Shown here one piece after another: positions 24,998 through 34,047 of a DNA stretch of 64,000 nucleotides; positions within the stretch are counted from its first letter, which is position 1, and every line of letters begins with the position of its first letter. The position numbers and the translations under genes were made by a program. The DNA is taken from contig CANJPQ010000004.1 of the NCBI GenBank assembly GCA_947476275.1, positions 62,001 to 126,000 of the forward strand, written 5' to 3'. The stretch is from Fidelibacterota bacterium. Its GTDB lineage: Bacteria; Pseudomonadota; Alphaproteobacteria; Rhodospirillales; Rhodospirillaceae. The notes under the pieces are model-generated. The model searched no databases. It was not told the DNA's origin and was given only the letters and a program-made list of their open reading frames with translations.

Positions 24998-26737
24998 ATG
25001 CGGATCGCGTTCGGACTTGGGCTCGCGGCGGCCCTCACCGCCACCTCCGCGCTCGGCAAAGACCGCGACGCGGCCGAATTGTTCGATCCGGCGGTCGTCG
25101 CGCGCAACCTCTGCGGCCGCGACATGCAACGCCTCGCAGACCCTGCGCAACAGCAACTCTCGCAAGCGCCGGATGAGCCGAAAGCAACCCAGCCGCCGTT
25201 CTGGCCCGGGCTGGGCGAGAACACCTTTCCAATCTCCAGCGCGAACCCCGATGCGCAGGCGTATTTCAATCAGGGCATCCGCTTCACCTATGGCTTCAAT
25301 CACGGCGAGGCCATCCGCGCGTTCCGCGCCGCGGAGGAGATCGACCCCACCTGCGCCATCTGCGCCTGGGGCATCTCCGCGAACCTGGGCCCCAATATCA
25401 ACGGCCCGATGCGGGAGTCCGACAATCCGGCGGCGGTTGAGGCGATGCGCCGGGCGGTCCGCCTCATGACGCCGGCGACGCCGCCGAAAGAACGCGCACT
25501 GATCGAGGCCCTGGCCACGCGCTATTCCGATGCCAAGGGCGCGAAGCGCAAGGCCCTCGACGCTGCCTACGCCGATGCGATGAAAAAAGCCTACGCCGCG
25601 TTCCCGAACGATCCGGACGTGGCGCTCGCCCACATCGAGGCGGCGATGGTGGCGTCGGGCTACCCCTGGTACGCCAAGCGCACGATGGTGCCGCTCGGCC
25701 GCATCGGCGAAGCGCTGGCCGCGACGGAAAAGTTGCTCGCCGCCGATCCGCGCCACCCCGGCGCGGTGCATTACTACATCCATCTCGCCGAGCAGCCGAA
25801 GCCGGAGAAGGCCGAACCTTATGCGGATACGCTCGCGGGCCTCACGCCGGGCATCGGGCACATGGTGCACATGCCGTCGCACCTGTACTTTGTCCTGGGC
25901 CGCTATAAGGACGCGCTGAATGCGAACCTCACGGCGATCGATCTCGATGCCGCTTTGATCGCGGCGGTGCCGGAGACCTCGGCCGCCTACAAATACGGTC
26001 TCTATCCCCACAACATCAATTTCGCCATGTCGTCCGCCAGCATGAGCGGCGACGGCGCGCTGGCGATGTTTCTGGCGGACAAGTTGGAGAAAGCGCTGCG
26101 GCCGAACGATCCGGCGCGCAACGACTTCTATACCGCCGCGGCGATCCATCCGCGTCTGCGGTTCGAGACGCCAGCGGCGACGTTGGCGCGGCCCCTGCCG
26201 GATGCGAAACAGCCGATCGCGCGGGCCATCGCGCACTATGCCCGCGGCTCGGCCTATGCCTGGCAGAAGGATGCCAAATCGGCGAAGGCCGAGTTGGATG
26301 CCCTCGCCAAGGCGCGGCGCAGTGCCGGGAAGTCGCAGTCGCGCCGCACGCGGCCGGACGCACTGCTCGCCGTGGCGGAGGAAGTGCTGCGCGCCCGCAT
26401 CGCCATCGCCGAAGGCGACACGCGCGCGGCGCGTCGACGGCTGGAAGCGGCCATCGCCCTGCAAGACGAAGACATGCTGTTCCGCGGCGATCCGCCGCCC
26501 TCGGACGTGCCGCTACGGCAATCCCTCGCGGCGCTCCTGATTCGCACCGGCGATGCGACGGCCGCGATCCCGCTGTTGCGCCAGGCGCTGATCGATACGC
26601 CCAATAACGCCTGGGCGCTCTATGCATTGAAGGAAGCCTCGGCGCGGACTGGCGATACCGGCGCGGCGGCGCAGTACGAAAAGCTATTCGCCAAGGCCTG
26701 GGCCGGGCAGGGCACGCCGGACCTCGACCGCATTTGA
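24998..26737 (+). CDS. Exported tetratricopeptide-repeat protein with CxxC motif
   Basis: The 579-residue protein starts with a signal peptide (cut near SALG) and is then mostly helical repeats. Units such as AYFNQGIRFTYGFNHGEAIRAF and the following EIDPTCAICAWGISANLGPNI (about 86-130) are typical of a widespread but uncharacterised family of periplasmic TPR proteins. The CAIC gives a possible disulfide or metal pair. Further TPR-like units lie at 190-330 and near the C-terminus. The ATG at 24998 has a GGGAGG ribosome site. Its stop overlaps the start of the YfhO-like gene (TGATG), so the two are translated together. No function is known. Confidence 0.82.
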   Translation: MRIAFGLGLAAALTATSALGKDRDAAELFDPAVVARNLCGRDMQRLADPAQQQLSQAPDEPKATQPPFWPGLGENTFPISSANPDAQAYFNQGIRFTYGFNHGEAIRAFRAAEEIDPTCAICAWGISANLGPNINGPMRESDNPAAVEAMRRAVRLMTPATPPKERALIEALATRYSDAKGAKRKALDAAYADAMKKAYAAFPNDPDVALAHIEAAMVASGYPWYAKRTMVPLGRIGEALAATEKLLAADPRHPGAVHYYIHLAEQPKPEKAEPYADTLAGLTPGIGHMVHMPSHLYFVLGRYKDALNANLTAIDLDAALIAAVPETSAAYKYGLYPHNINFAMSSASMSGDGALAMFLADKLEKALRPNDPARNDFYTAAAIHPRLRFETPAATLARPLPDAKQPIARAIAHYARGSAYAWQKDAKSAKAELDALAKARRSAGKSQSRRTRPDALLAVAEEVLRARIAIAEGDTRAARRRLEAAIALQDEDMLFRGDPPPSDVPLRQSLAALLIRTGDATAAIPLLRQALIDTPNNAWALYALKEASARTGDTGAAAQYEKLFAKAWAGQGTPDLDRI

Positions 26738-28941
26738 TGTTGGCTCGGTTCGTTACGCGCATCTCAACGCGCTTTCGCGCGGTCTGGCTGCTGGGACTCC
26801 TCCCGCTGTGCGTGGTCGCGCTTGTGGTCTTCGGTCCGTTCCGCACGGAGACCAAGTACCTTTATGGTCAACTGGCGTACGATCGGGTTGGCGGGCATCT
26901 GCCCGGCTATCCGACCATCGACCCGAATGTGGCGATTACTTCCTACACACTGGGCGTGCGCGCGACCAAGGATCTGTTGGCTGGCCACCTGCCGCTGTGG
27001 AACCACTACGAGGGCCTCGGCACGCCGCTGCTGGGGGAGATGAATTCCGCCGCGCTGTTTCCGTTCACCTGGCTGATCCCGCTGCCTCACGGCCAGGATA
27101 TCGAACAGGCTCTGCTGCAACTGGTTGGCGGGATCGGCATGTGGTTGTTCCTGCGCCGCTACGGGCTCGGCGTTGCCGGGGCGCTTGCCGGCGCCGTGCT
27201 CTACGAAGCCAACGGTGTCTTCGCCTGGCTACGGCACTCCACCTTCAATCCCGTCGCGTTCCTGCCGTGGCTGATGTTCGTGTTCGAATGGATGCGCGCC
27301 AACGCCATCGCGCAACTGCCGTTGGCGCGACGTCTGCCGGCGGTTTGCGTGGGCGCGCTGGTCGCAGCCCTTGCGATCTACGCCGGGTTTCCGGAGCAGG
27401 TGTACCTCTATTCGCTCTTCCTGATTCTCTGGGTCGGCTTCCGCGCCATCGGCCTGGCGGCGCGCGCGGGGACATTCCTTGCCGACGTTGCTGCCATGAG
27501 CGTCGTGGGTCTGATGCTGAGCGCCCCTGTGCTGGTGGCTTTCCTCACCTTCCTTCCCGAGAGCACCACGGGACCGCATGAGGGCACCGGGTTTTACGGC
27601 CAAACGCTGAACCCGCTGGCGCTGCTGCAATATCTGCTGCCCTACACCTATGGCCCCATCTTCACCGCAGGCGCTCCGATCAACGTAACCTTCGGTGGGA
27701 TTGGCGGCTATACCGGCTTCTTACCGGTCGCTGCGGCGATCGGCGCCCTCGTGGTCGCCCAGGGGCGGGCCGTAAAGGTTTTGCTGATTATCTGGATCGT
27801 CATTTGTCTCGGCGCCACTCATGGCTGGCCCGTGATCTACGAGGCGTTCATGGCACTCCCATTGGCCAAGACCGCCGCGGTCTATCGCTATCTCAATCCG
27901 GCATGGGTGTTCGCCACGATCTTTCTTGCGGCGATGCTCGTCGATCACCTGCCGCATTTGTCGCCGACGGTCCGGCGGCGGGCGATGATCCTCGGTGCGT
28001 CCGGCGCGTTCGCCCTCGCGGCGGTCGCGATTGCCGTCGCATGGCCGGCCCTGCCGAACTTTTGGCAGCGTGAGCCGCGCCTGCACCGTTTCGCGGGCGG
28101 CTCCGCCATCGCAGCCGTAGCGATGGGGATCGGCATGATCGTGACCGGCTTTCTGCGCGACGGGCGCCGCGCCACCCAGCTATTCGCCCTTTTGCTGGCG
28201 TTCGAAGCGGCCGCGTTGTTCTTCGTGCCGTTCGGATCCCATCTGCGTCGCGCGAAATATGACGACGGCGCTGTGGCGTTCCTGCAAGCCAAAGCAGGTT
28301 TTCATCGCATCGTCTCCACCATGGACAACGCCGTGGGGTCCAACAACGGGTCCGCCTGGGGCGTGGCCGACCTGATGTTCAACGACATCCCGGTCCCGCG
28401 CCGGACCATGGACTACATCCGCGCCCATCTCGATCCGGAAGCCAACGGCACAACTTTCGAGCCGCCCTTGCCCGGGGAAACCTCGGGCAAGACGCGGCTG
28501 GCGGATCGCGTGCCCGCCTATGCCGCGGCGGGCGTGAAATACATCGTCGCCGGCCCGGACTTCCAGGCGGCCGGCGTCAATGCGGTACCGGCCTACAATG
28601 GGCCGAAAGTGTCGATCTACGAGATCGAAACCCCCCGCGCTTACATGTCTGCGCCCGGCTGCACTATCGCCCTCCATTCACATAACCACGCCGATGTCAC
28701 CTGCGCGCAAGCGGCGACGCTGACGCGTCTTGAGGTTTTCATGGACGGATGGGGGGCGACCGTGAACGGCAGCGCGGTCGTGGTCGGGATGGAGGACGAG
28801 ACGTTCCAAACTGTCCCGCTTCCCGCAGGCACGTCGACAGTCGTATTCTCGTATTGGCCGCGGGGCTTCACACTGGCGCTTCTCGCCGCGGGCGTTGCTC
28901 TTCTCTTCATCGGTGCCGTAGCCTTACGGCGGAGGTTCTGA
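26737..28941 (+). CDS. YfhO-like polytopic membrane protein
   Basis: The 734-residue protein has about a dozen membrane segments and a C-terminal extracytoplasmic domain ending in one further helix. The C-terminal part (FMDGWGATVNGSAV, then VPLPAGTSTVVFSYWPRGFTLAL) is characteristic of YfhO-type proteins, some of which glycosylate lipoteichoic acid. The fold is of the GT-C kind, using lipid-linked sugar donors. The ATG at 26737 gives a TGATG overlap with the TPR gene upstream, and the stop overlaps the next start in the same way. In this Gram-negative setting the substrate is unknown. Confidence 0.78.
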   Translation: MLARFVTRISTRFRAVWLLGLLPLCVVALVVFGPFRTETKYLYGQLAYDRVGGHLPGYPTIDPNVAITSYTLGVRATKDLLAGHLPLWNHYEGLGTPLLGEMNSAALFPFTWLIPLPHGQDIEQALLQLVGGIGMWLFLRRYGLGVAGALAGAVLYEANGVFAWLRHSTFNPVAFLPWLMFVFEWMRANAIAQLPLARRLPAVCVGALVAALAIYAGFPEQVYLYSLFLILWVGFRAIGLAARAGTFLADVAAMSVVGLMLSAPVLVAFLTFLPESTTGPHEGTGFYGQTLNPLALLQYLLPYTYGPIFTAGAPINVTFGGIGGYTGFLPVAAAIGALVVAQGRAVKVLLIIWIVICLGATHGWPVIYEAFMALPLAKTAAVYRYLNPAWVFATIFLAAMLVDHLPHLSPTVRRRAMILGASGAFALAAVAIAVAWPALPNFWQREPRLHRFAGGSAIAAVAMGIGMIVTGFLRDGRRATQLFALLLAFEAAALFFVPFGSHLRRAKYDDGAVAFLQAKAGFHRIVSTMDNAVGSNNGSAWGVADLMFNDIPVPRRTMDYIRAHLDPEANGTTFEPPLPGETSGKTRLADRVPAYAAAGVKYIVAGPDFQAAGVNAVPAYNGPKVSIYEIETPRAYMSAPGCTIALHSHNHADVTCAQAATLTRLEVFMDGWGATVNGSAVVVGMEDETFQTVPLPAGTSTVVFSYWPRGFTLALLAAGVALLFIGAVALRRRF

Positions 28942-29537
28942 TGCGTACACGGTTTCCCCGCGGGTCGCTCGCCTACACCAAGGACGGGCGCAAATACATC
29001 GTCGAGGAAATTGCTGACGGCACGGTCTACTGCGTCACCGACAGCGGCGCGGAGAGCGAGTTCCCCGAAGCCACCCTGATGAACGAGGCGGAGTGGGCCG
29101 CCAAGTCCGGCCGCCCCGGCGGCGGGGCCGCCCTGAAGCGCGACATCGACTACAGCCGCATCCAGAAATCGCGCCACTATCTCCCGGCCGGGGAAAAACT
29201 GGATGCCGCAGCTTCCGAGAAGATGCTCGCCAAGGCCGATCGCGTATTCGGCGGAATCCTCGACTTCGCGGCGTTTACCGTTGCCACCCTGGTGCTCGAC
29301 GAACACAAGGAACGGGAACTGATTCCGCATTTGTCCGTCCGCAAGGCGCGGGCTGTCTTCAATGCGGCACCGCCGGCCGTCCGCGCGCGTCTACTCGCCG
29401 ACATCCTCGGCGCGCGGCCCGATGCGCTGGTGAGCGCCGGCGGTCTCGGCGATAACTTGATCAAGGCCATGATCACCAAGGGCCTCGAAGTGCGGCGCGA
29501 CGAGTACGAGGATTTTCAGGACAGACCGCGCAATTGA
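28941..29537 (+). CDS. Hypothetical protein, third gene of the TPR-YfhO operon
   Basis: The 198-residue soluble protein was not recognised. It begins with a small beta-rich part (residues about 1-50, FPRGSLAYTKDGRKYIVEEI) and continues as mostly helical sequence, ending in an acidic/polar tail. It has no signal peptide and should be cytoplasmic. The ATG at 28941 shares one base with the YfhO stop (TGATG), so it is surely part of the same transcript; the longer frame starting at 28749 overlaps the YfhO gene and was rejected. Confidence 0.7.
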   Translation: MRTRFPRGSLAYTKDGRKYIVEEIADGTVYCVTDSGAESEFPEATLMNEAEWAAKSGRPGGGAALKRDIDYSRIQKSRHYLPAGEKLDAAASEKMLAKADRVFGGILDFAAFTVATLVLDEHKERELIPHLSVRKARAVFNAAPPAVRARLLADILGARPDALVSAGGLGDNLIKAMITKGLEVRRDEYEDFQDRPRN

Positions 29538-29663
29538 AATGGCCCGGTGTGCTTGACCGTAAAGGCTGAGACAGCGTGATGATTGGTTCGCGCGCACGTT
29601 GGAACATGAGCCGCGGCGGTGCGTTCGCTCCATGCACGCCCCTTTTAAAGCATGAGCTCTTGA

Positions 29664-29864
29664 ATGAACGCGCTGTCTCCCCGTCGCGGGCGGAAGGTCG
29701 CCACGACCGGACACTACGTCGCGGACCTCCATATCCGGGACCGCACCATGCTGGGCTCCGCCAGCTTCCTTGCCGAAGGTCTGGATGCTGCCATCGCCAA
29801 AGGCATGGCCCCGCCGTCCAGGGGGCGATCTAAGCCCAAAGAGGCCGACTACCGGCCTAGGTGA
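29664..29864 (+). CDS. Possible small basic protein (66 residues)
   Basis: This frame occupies most of the 381-base gap 29538-29918. Its codons end mostly in G or C, as in the real genes around it, which argues for coding, but the ribosome site is weak and no family was recognised. The product would be basic at both ends with a central amphipathic segment (LGSASFLAEGLDAAIAKGM). Nothing else was seen in the gap. Confidence 0.35.
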   Translation: MNALSPRRGRKVATTGHYVADLHIRDRTMLGSASFLAEGLDAAIAKGMAPPSRGRSKPKEADYRPR

Positions 29865-29918
29865 TTCATCTTGCTGGTATGATAACATCCGTCCCCGACC
29901 CACCATGGGGAGGGCGGC

Positions 29919-31082
29919 ATGAGGGTTCGACTAGGTGCGGCGGTTGCGGCTCTGGCCTGCATTGCGGGTCTGAGCACCAGTAGTGCGGCCCCGCGCGTGG
30001 CTGAGAAGGGCGAGACCCTCGGTTTCCTGGTCACCAAGTTCGCGGTCGCGATCTACTATGGCGACTTTGCGACGGATTGCCCCGAAGGCTTCTCCCCCAC
30101 CACCGACGAACAATACCTGCTCACCCAGACCCCGGCTGAGCGCGCGCGTCTCCTTAAGCCGGAGAACGCGCCGGAACTCGAGAAGAAGTGGAAGATCGAG
30201 TACACGAGCGGTCCCAACGGCGAGGACATCTGCCGCAACCCACGCTCCTTCCTCGATGACCCGCGCCACCCGGTGCAAAAGACCGTGCAAGGCAAAACGT
30301 CCTACGGCATGAATCTCGACGGCACCGACGACGGCCGCGCCACGGCGCGGTCGTGCCAGCACGCGAAGTTCCGCAATCCCCAAGGCGAGCTGGTCGATAA
30401 CCAGCTCTATCGCATCATGGGGTGCGCCAAGTCCTGGCGAGGCGAGGGGGCCACCTTCGGCGGGTCCATGGCGCTGAAGTACAACAGTTACATGAAGGAC
30501 GGCCTGCACAACTATCTCATCGAGCTGCGCGGTGTGAACGACCGGCGCAACGACGACGATGTGGAAGTGGGCATTTACTCGACGGACGACAAGTCCATGC
30601 TCGACGGCTCGCGTGAGCATCTGCCGAACCAGACATTCGCCGTCACGTCCAATCCGCGCTGGCGCAACGTCGTGCACGGCCGCATCGTCGACGGCGTGCT
30701 CACCACGGACGTCATCGACACCATGTACCTGAACTGGTTCTTCGCGTTGAACGGGCCCTACGGTGCCGTGAACGAGCACGAGTTTCGCCAGGTGCATTTC
30801 CGCCTGACGCTCGAGAAGAGCGGCATTCTGAAAGGCATCATGGGCGGCTATCAGCCGATCGAGATCACCTCCGCGCAGGCCCGCAACGGCGGCAAGGGCG
30901 TGGCCACCAACGGCAACCGCGATTGCGCCTCGGAGTACAAATCCATGGTGGCCTTCGCGGACGGCTACCCGGACGAGAACGGCCAGTGCACCATGATCTC
31001 GCTCGCGCAGGACGTTGAGGCGATCCCGGCCTTTGTGCTCCATCCGGAAGCCGCCCGCGCCCAAACGGCCGCGTTGCCGTAA
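29919..31082 (+). CDS. Exported protein of unknown function, first gene of the DUF1592/DUF1552 operon
   Basis: The 387-residue protein has a signal peptide cut after SSAA and six cysteines in the mature part (in DCPEG, EDICRN, RSCQH, MGCAK, RDCAS and GQCTM), suggesting disulfides in the periplasm. There are no membrane segments. No characterised family was recognised. It ends 2 bases before the GTG of the DUF1592-type gene, so it belongs to that operon and probably acts with it outside the cytoplasm. The start has a GGGAGG-like ribosome site. Confidence 0.72.
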   Translation: MRVRLGAAVAALACIAGLSTSSAAPRVAEKGETLGFLVTKFAVAIYYGDFATDCPEGFSPTTDEQYLLTQTPAERARLLKPENAPELEKKWKIEYTSGPNGEDICRNPRSFLDDPRHPVQKTVQGKTSYGMNLDGTDDGRATARSCQHAKFRNPQGELVDNQLYRIMGCAKSWRGEGATFGGSMALKYNSYMKDGLHNYLIELRGVNDRRNDDDVEVGIYSTDDKSMLDGSREHLPNQTFAVTSNPRWRNVVHGRIVDGVLTTDVIDTMYLNWFFALNGPYGAVNEHEFRQVHFRLTLEKSGILKGIMGGYQPIEITSAQARNGGKGVATNGNRDCASEYKSMVAFADGYPDENGQCTMISLAQDVEAIPAFVLHPEAARAQTAALP

Positions 31083-31084
31083 CC

Positions 31085-32719
31085 GTGGTACGTCGCGTCG
31101 CCACGCTTCTGCTTCTCGGCGCCCTATGCGGCAGTTTATGTGGCTGCAGCCCGGCGGAGCCCGAGACCTCCGGCGCCCCGGCCGGCATGCGGCGGCTGAC
31201 GGAAGAGCAATACCGCAACAGCATCGCCGACATCTTTGGCACCCATATTCAGGTCGCCGGTCGCTTCGATCCGATCCTGCGCCCGCAGCACGGCCTGATC
31301 GCCGCCGGCACCAGCCAGATTTCCGTGTCGCCGGCGGGTTTCGAGCAGTACCAGATCATGGCGACCAGCATCGCCGCCCAGGTGCTCGACCCGGCACACC
31401 GCAACACATTCCTGACGTGCGCACCGAAAGACGAGACTTCCGCCGATGCGACGTGCGCTGAGTCCTTCCTGCGCCAGGTCGGCGGGTTGCTCTACCGTCG
31501 GCCGCTGACGGATGCAGAGGCGAAGGCCTATACGGCGGCCGCGGGAGAGGCCACGCGGATCACCGGCACCTTCACCGGCGGCTTGAGCCTGAGCCTTGCG
31601 AGCATGCTGTCCTCGCCGGCGTTCATCTTCGAGATCGACGCCACGGAGCCCGATCCCAATCATGCCGGCGGCCAGCGCCTCAACGCCTACGCCAAGGCCT
31701 CGCGGCTCAGTTACTTCCTGTGGAACACCACGCCCGATGCCGCGTTGCTCGCGGCGGCGGCCCGTGGCGATTTGCACACCGCATCCGGGCTGTCGCAGCA
31801 AGTCGACCGTCTGCTGGCGTCGCCACGGCTCGAAGGCGCAATGCGCACCTTCTTCGCCGACATGCTGCAGTTCGAGGTGGATGCCGAACTGGTCAAGGAC
31901 CCCGCGATCTATCCCTTGTTCGTGCGTGCCGTGAAAGAGGACATGCCGGAGCAGACGTTGCGCACCTTGGTCGACGTCACGTTGACCAAAGCGGGCGACT
32001 ACCGCGACGTCTTCACCACCCGCGATACCTTCATGACGCGGCCCTTGGGCGTCATCTACGGCATTCCCGTCCCGCAGAAGTCAGGCTGGATGCCTTACCA
32101 GTTCGCAGAAGGCGACAAGCGCGCCGGCGTGCTGACGTTGATGAACTTCCTCGCCGCCTTCTCCCATGACGGCCGTAGTTCGCCGACGCTGCGTGGGAAG
32201 GCGTTGCGGGAATTGGTGCTGTGTCAGCCGGTGCCGATCCCGCCGGGCGATGTCGACTTCGCGCTGGTCCAGGACACCAAGAACCCGCTCTACAAAACCG
32301 CGCGCGATCGGCTCACGGCCCATCGCGCCAACCCGAGCTGCGCGGGCTGCCACAAGATCATGGACCCGGTCGGGCTCGCGATGGAGAACTTCGACGGTAT
32401 CGGCGTGTTCCGCGCCGAAGAAGGCGAGGGCGCTATCGACGCCAGCGGCGATCTCGATGGTGTGGGGTTCGCCACAGCCGCGGATCTCGGGCGGGTCATC
32501 CACGACAACCCGGCGACGCCGGCGTGTCTGGTGAATCGCATGTACGAGTATGCGGTACGCCGCTCGTCGGTGGCCGGCGAGCGGGCGTGGCTGGAAAGCC
32601 TGAACCAACGCTTCGTCGCCGACGGCTATCGCATCCCAAAGCTGTTGCGCCGCATCGCGCTGAGCGATGCATTCTTCAAGATCGCGCCGCCGGAGACCAC
32701 GAAGGAGGCCTTGCGATGA
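31085..32719 (+). CDS. DUF1592/DUF1588/DUF1585-domain lipoprotein with c-type heme motif
   Basis: The 544-residue protein starts at a GTG 2 bases after the previous stop and has a lipobox (LCGC, Cys21). It then shows the ordered domain set known from planctomycete surface proteins. RLTEEQYRNSI is the DUF1587-like start, LLYRRPLTDAEAKAY is DUF1595, RLSYFLWNTTPD is DUF1592, and FLAAFSHDGRSSPTLRGKALRE is DUF1588. The heme-binding CAGCH in PSCAGCHKIMDPVGLAMENFD (near residue 420) and DUF1585 come last. It is therefore probably an outer-envelope cytochrome-like protein. Its stop overlaps the DUF1552 start (ATGA). The biochemical role of this family is not known. Confidence 0.88.
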   Translation: MVRRVATLLLLGALCGSLCGCSPAEPETSGAPAGMRRLTEEQYRNSIADIFGTHIQVAGRFDPILRPQHGLIAAGTSQISVSPAGFEQYQIMATSIAAQVLDPAHRNTFLTCAPKDETSADATCAESFLRQVGGLLYRRPLTDAEAKAYTAAAGEATRITGTFTGGLSLSLASMLSSPAFIFEIDATEPDPNHAGGQRLNAYAKASRLSYFLWNTTPDAALLAAAARGDLHTASGLSQQVDRLLASPRLEGAMRTFFADMLQFEVDAELVKDPAIYPLFVRAVKEDMPEQTLRTLVDVTLTKAGDYRDVFTTRDTFMTRPLGVIYGIPVPQKSGWMPYQFAEGDKRAGVLTLMNFLAAFSHDGRSSPTLRGKALRELVLCQPVPIPPGDVDFALVQDTKNPLYKTARDRLTAHRANPSCAGCHKIMDPVGLAMENFDGIGVFRAEEGEGAIDASGDLDGVGFATAADLGRVIHDNPATPACLVNRMYEYAVRRSSVAGERAWLESLNQRFVADGYRIPKLLRRIALSDAFFKIAPPETTKEALR

Positions 32720-34047
32720 GAACCTTCGATCGCCGTCGCGTGTTGCGCAGCTTGCTGGGCGGCAGCGCGATCAGCGTCGCCTTGCCTTTGTTCGATTGCG
32801 TCCTGAACGGCAACGGCACCGCGCTCGCGTCCGGCGCGCCCCTGCCGGTGCGGTTCGGCACGTGGTTCTGGGGCCTGGGCGTCACGCCTGGCCGGTGGAA
32901 GCCAACCAAGACCGGCAAGGACTACGACATCCTGCCGGAACTGAGGCCGATTGAGCCGTTCAAGAAGAAAATCTCGATCTTCAGCGGCTTCGACGTTCTG
33001 CTCGACGGCAAACCCAACTTCCCGCATCAGACCGGCGGCCCCGGTTTCCGCACGGGCATCGCCCCGCCGGCATTGGCGTTCCCCGGCGTGTCATTCGACG
33101 TGATGATTGCCGATGCGATTGGCGGCAACACGCGCTTCCGCTCGATTGAGCTGTCCGGCATCGCGGATTCCACCAACACCTTGAGCGGTCGCGGCGCGGG
33201 GCAGATGAATCCGTCCGAGAGCTCGGCGCTTGCGTTCTACACCCGCGTGTTCGGCCCGGACTACAAGGACCCCAACGCCGGCGCCTTCGTGCCGGACCCG
33301 AAGATCATGGCGCGCAAGAGCGTGCTGTCCGCCGTGACCGAGCAGCGCCAGGAACTCGAACGTCAACTGGGGGCGGCGGATAAGGCGCGGTTGGATCAGT
33401 ACTTCACCTCCCTGCGGCAGGTGGAGAACCAGCTGGCCATGCAACTGCAGAAGCCCGAGCCCCTGCTTGCTTGCGCCAACCCGCACGCGCCGGAGGGCTT
33501 CGATGTCGGCCATGAGGTCGAGAACGTCGTCAAGAACCACGAGCTGATGGCGCAAATTCTGGCCATGGCGTTGGCGTGCAATCAGACCAAGGTCTTCAAC
33601 ATGCACATCAACAACAGTGCGTCGTCGCTGACCAAGCGCGGCAGCACGACCTCGCATCATCAACTCACGCACGACGAGCAGATCGACGAGAAACTCGGCT
33701 ATCAGCCGGTGGCGACCCAGTTCGTCAAGGACCTGATGGACCAGTGGGGCACGTTCGTACGCGTTCTGGATGGCGTGAAGGAGGGCGACGGCACGCTGCT
33801 CGACAACACGCTGGTCGTGGCGCATTCGGACACGGACTTCGCCAAAGTTCACACCGTCAGCAGTCTACCGGTGATGTTCGCCGGGAGCGCCGGGGGCCGG
33901 GTGAAATCGGGCGTGCACATCGAAGGCAAAGGCGAGCCGGTCACACGTCTCGCGCTGACCGCCATGCAAGCCGTGGGTTTGGCGCAGGATCGCTTCGGCT
34001 CCGGCTCCATGGAAACGAAGAAGCCGCTGACGGAAGTTTTCGCCTGA
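32716..34047 (+). CDS. DUF1552 family protein, Tat-exported
   Basis: The 443-residue protein matches DUF1552, the constant partner of DUF1592/DUF1588 proteins. Its N-terminus is a Tat signal (DRRRVLRSLLGGSAISVALP). Tat export implies folding, perhaps with a cofactor, before translocation. The body has the family's LTHDEQIDEKLGYQPVATQFV-like region and VVAHSDTDFAKVHTVSSLPVM, reminiscent of sulfatase/alkaline-phosphatase-like DUF1501/1552 proteins. It overlaps DUF1592 by 4 bases (ATGA) and the next gene by 1 base (TGATG). Function is unknown. Confidence 0.88.
   Translation: MRTFDRRRVLRSLLGGSAISVALPLFDCVLNGNGTALASGAPLPVRFGTWFWGLGVTPGRWKPTKTGKDYDILPELRPIEPFKKKISIFSGFDVLLDGKPNFPHQTGGPGFRTGIAPPALAFPGVSFDVMIADAIGGNTRFRSIELSGIADSTNTLSGRGAGQMNPSESSALAFYTRVFGPDYKDPNAGAFVPDPKIMARKSVLSAVTEQRQELERQLGAADKARLDQYFTSLRQVENQLAMQLQKPEPLLACANPHAPEGFDVGHEVENVVKNHELMAQILAMALACNQTKVFNMHINNSASSLTKRGSTTSHHQLTHDEQIDEKLGYQPVATQFVKDLMDQWGTFVRVLDGVKEGDGTLLDNTLVVAHSDTDFAKVHTVSSLPVMFAGSAGGRVKSGVHIEGKGEPVTRLALTAMQAVGLAQDRFGSGSMETKKPLTEVFA

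Noticed and set aside
24860-26464. 534-codon open frame on the minus strand
   Set aside because: Antisense to the TPR gene and made of Arg/Gly/Val-rich shadow sequence.
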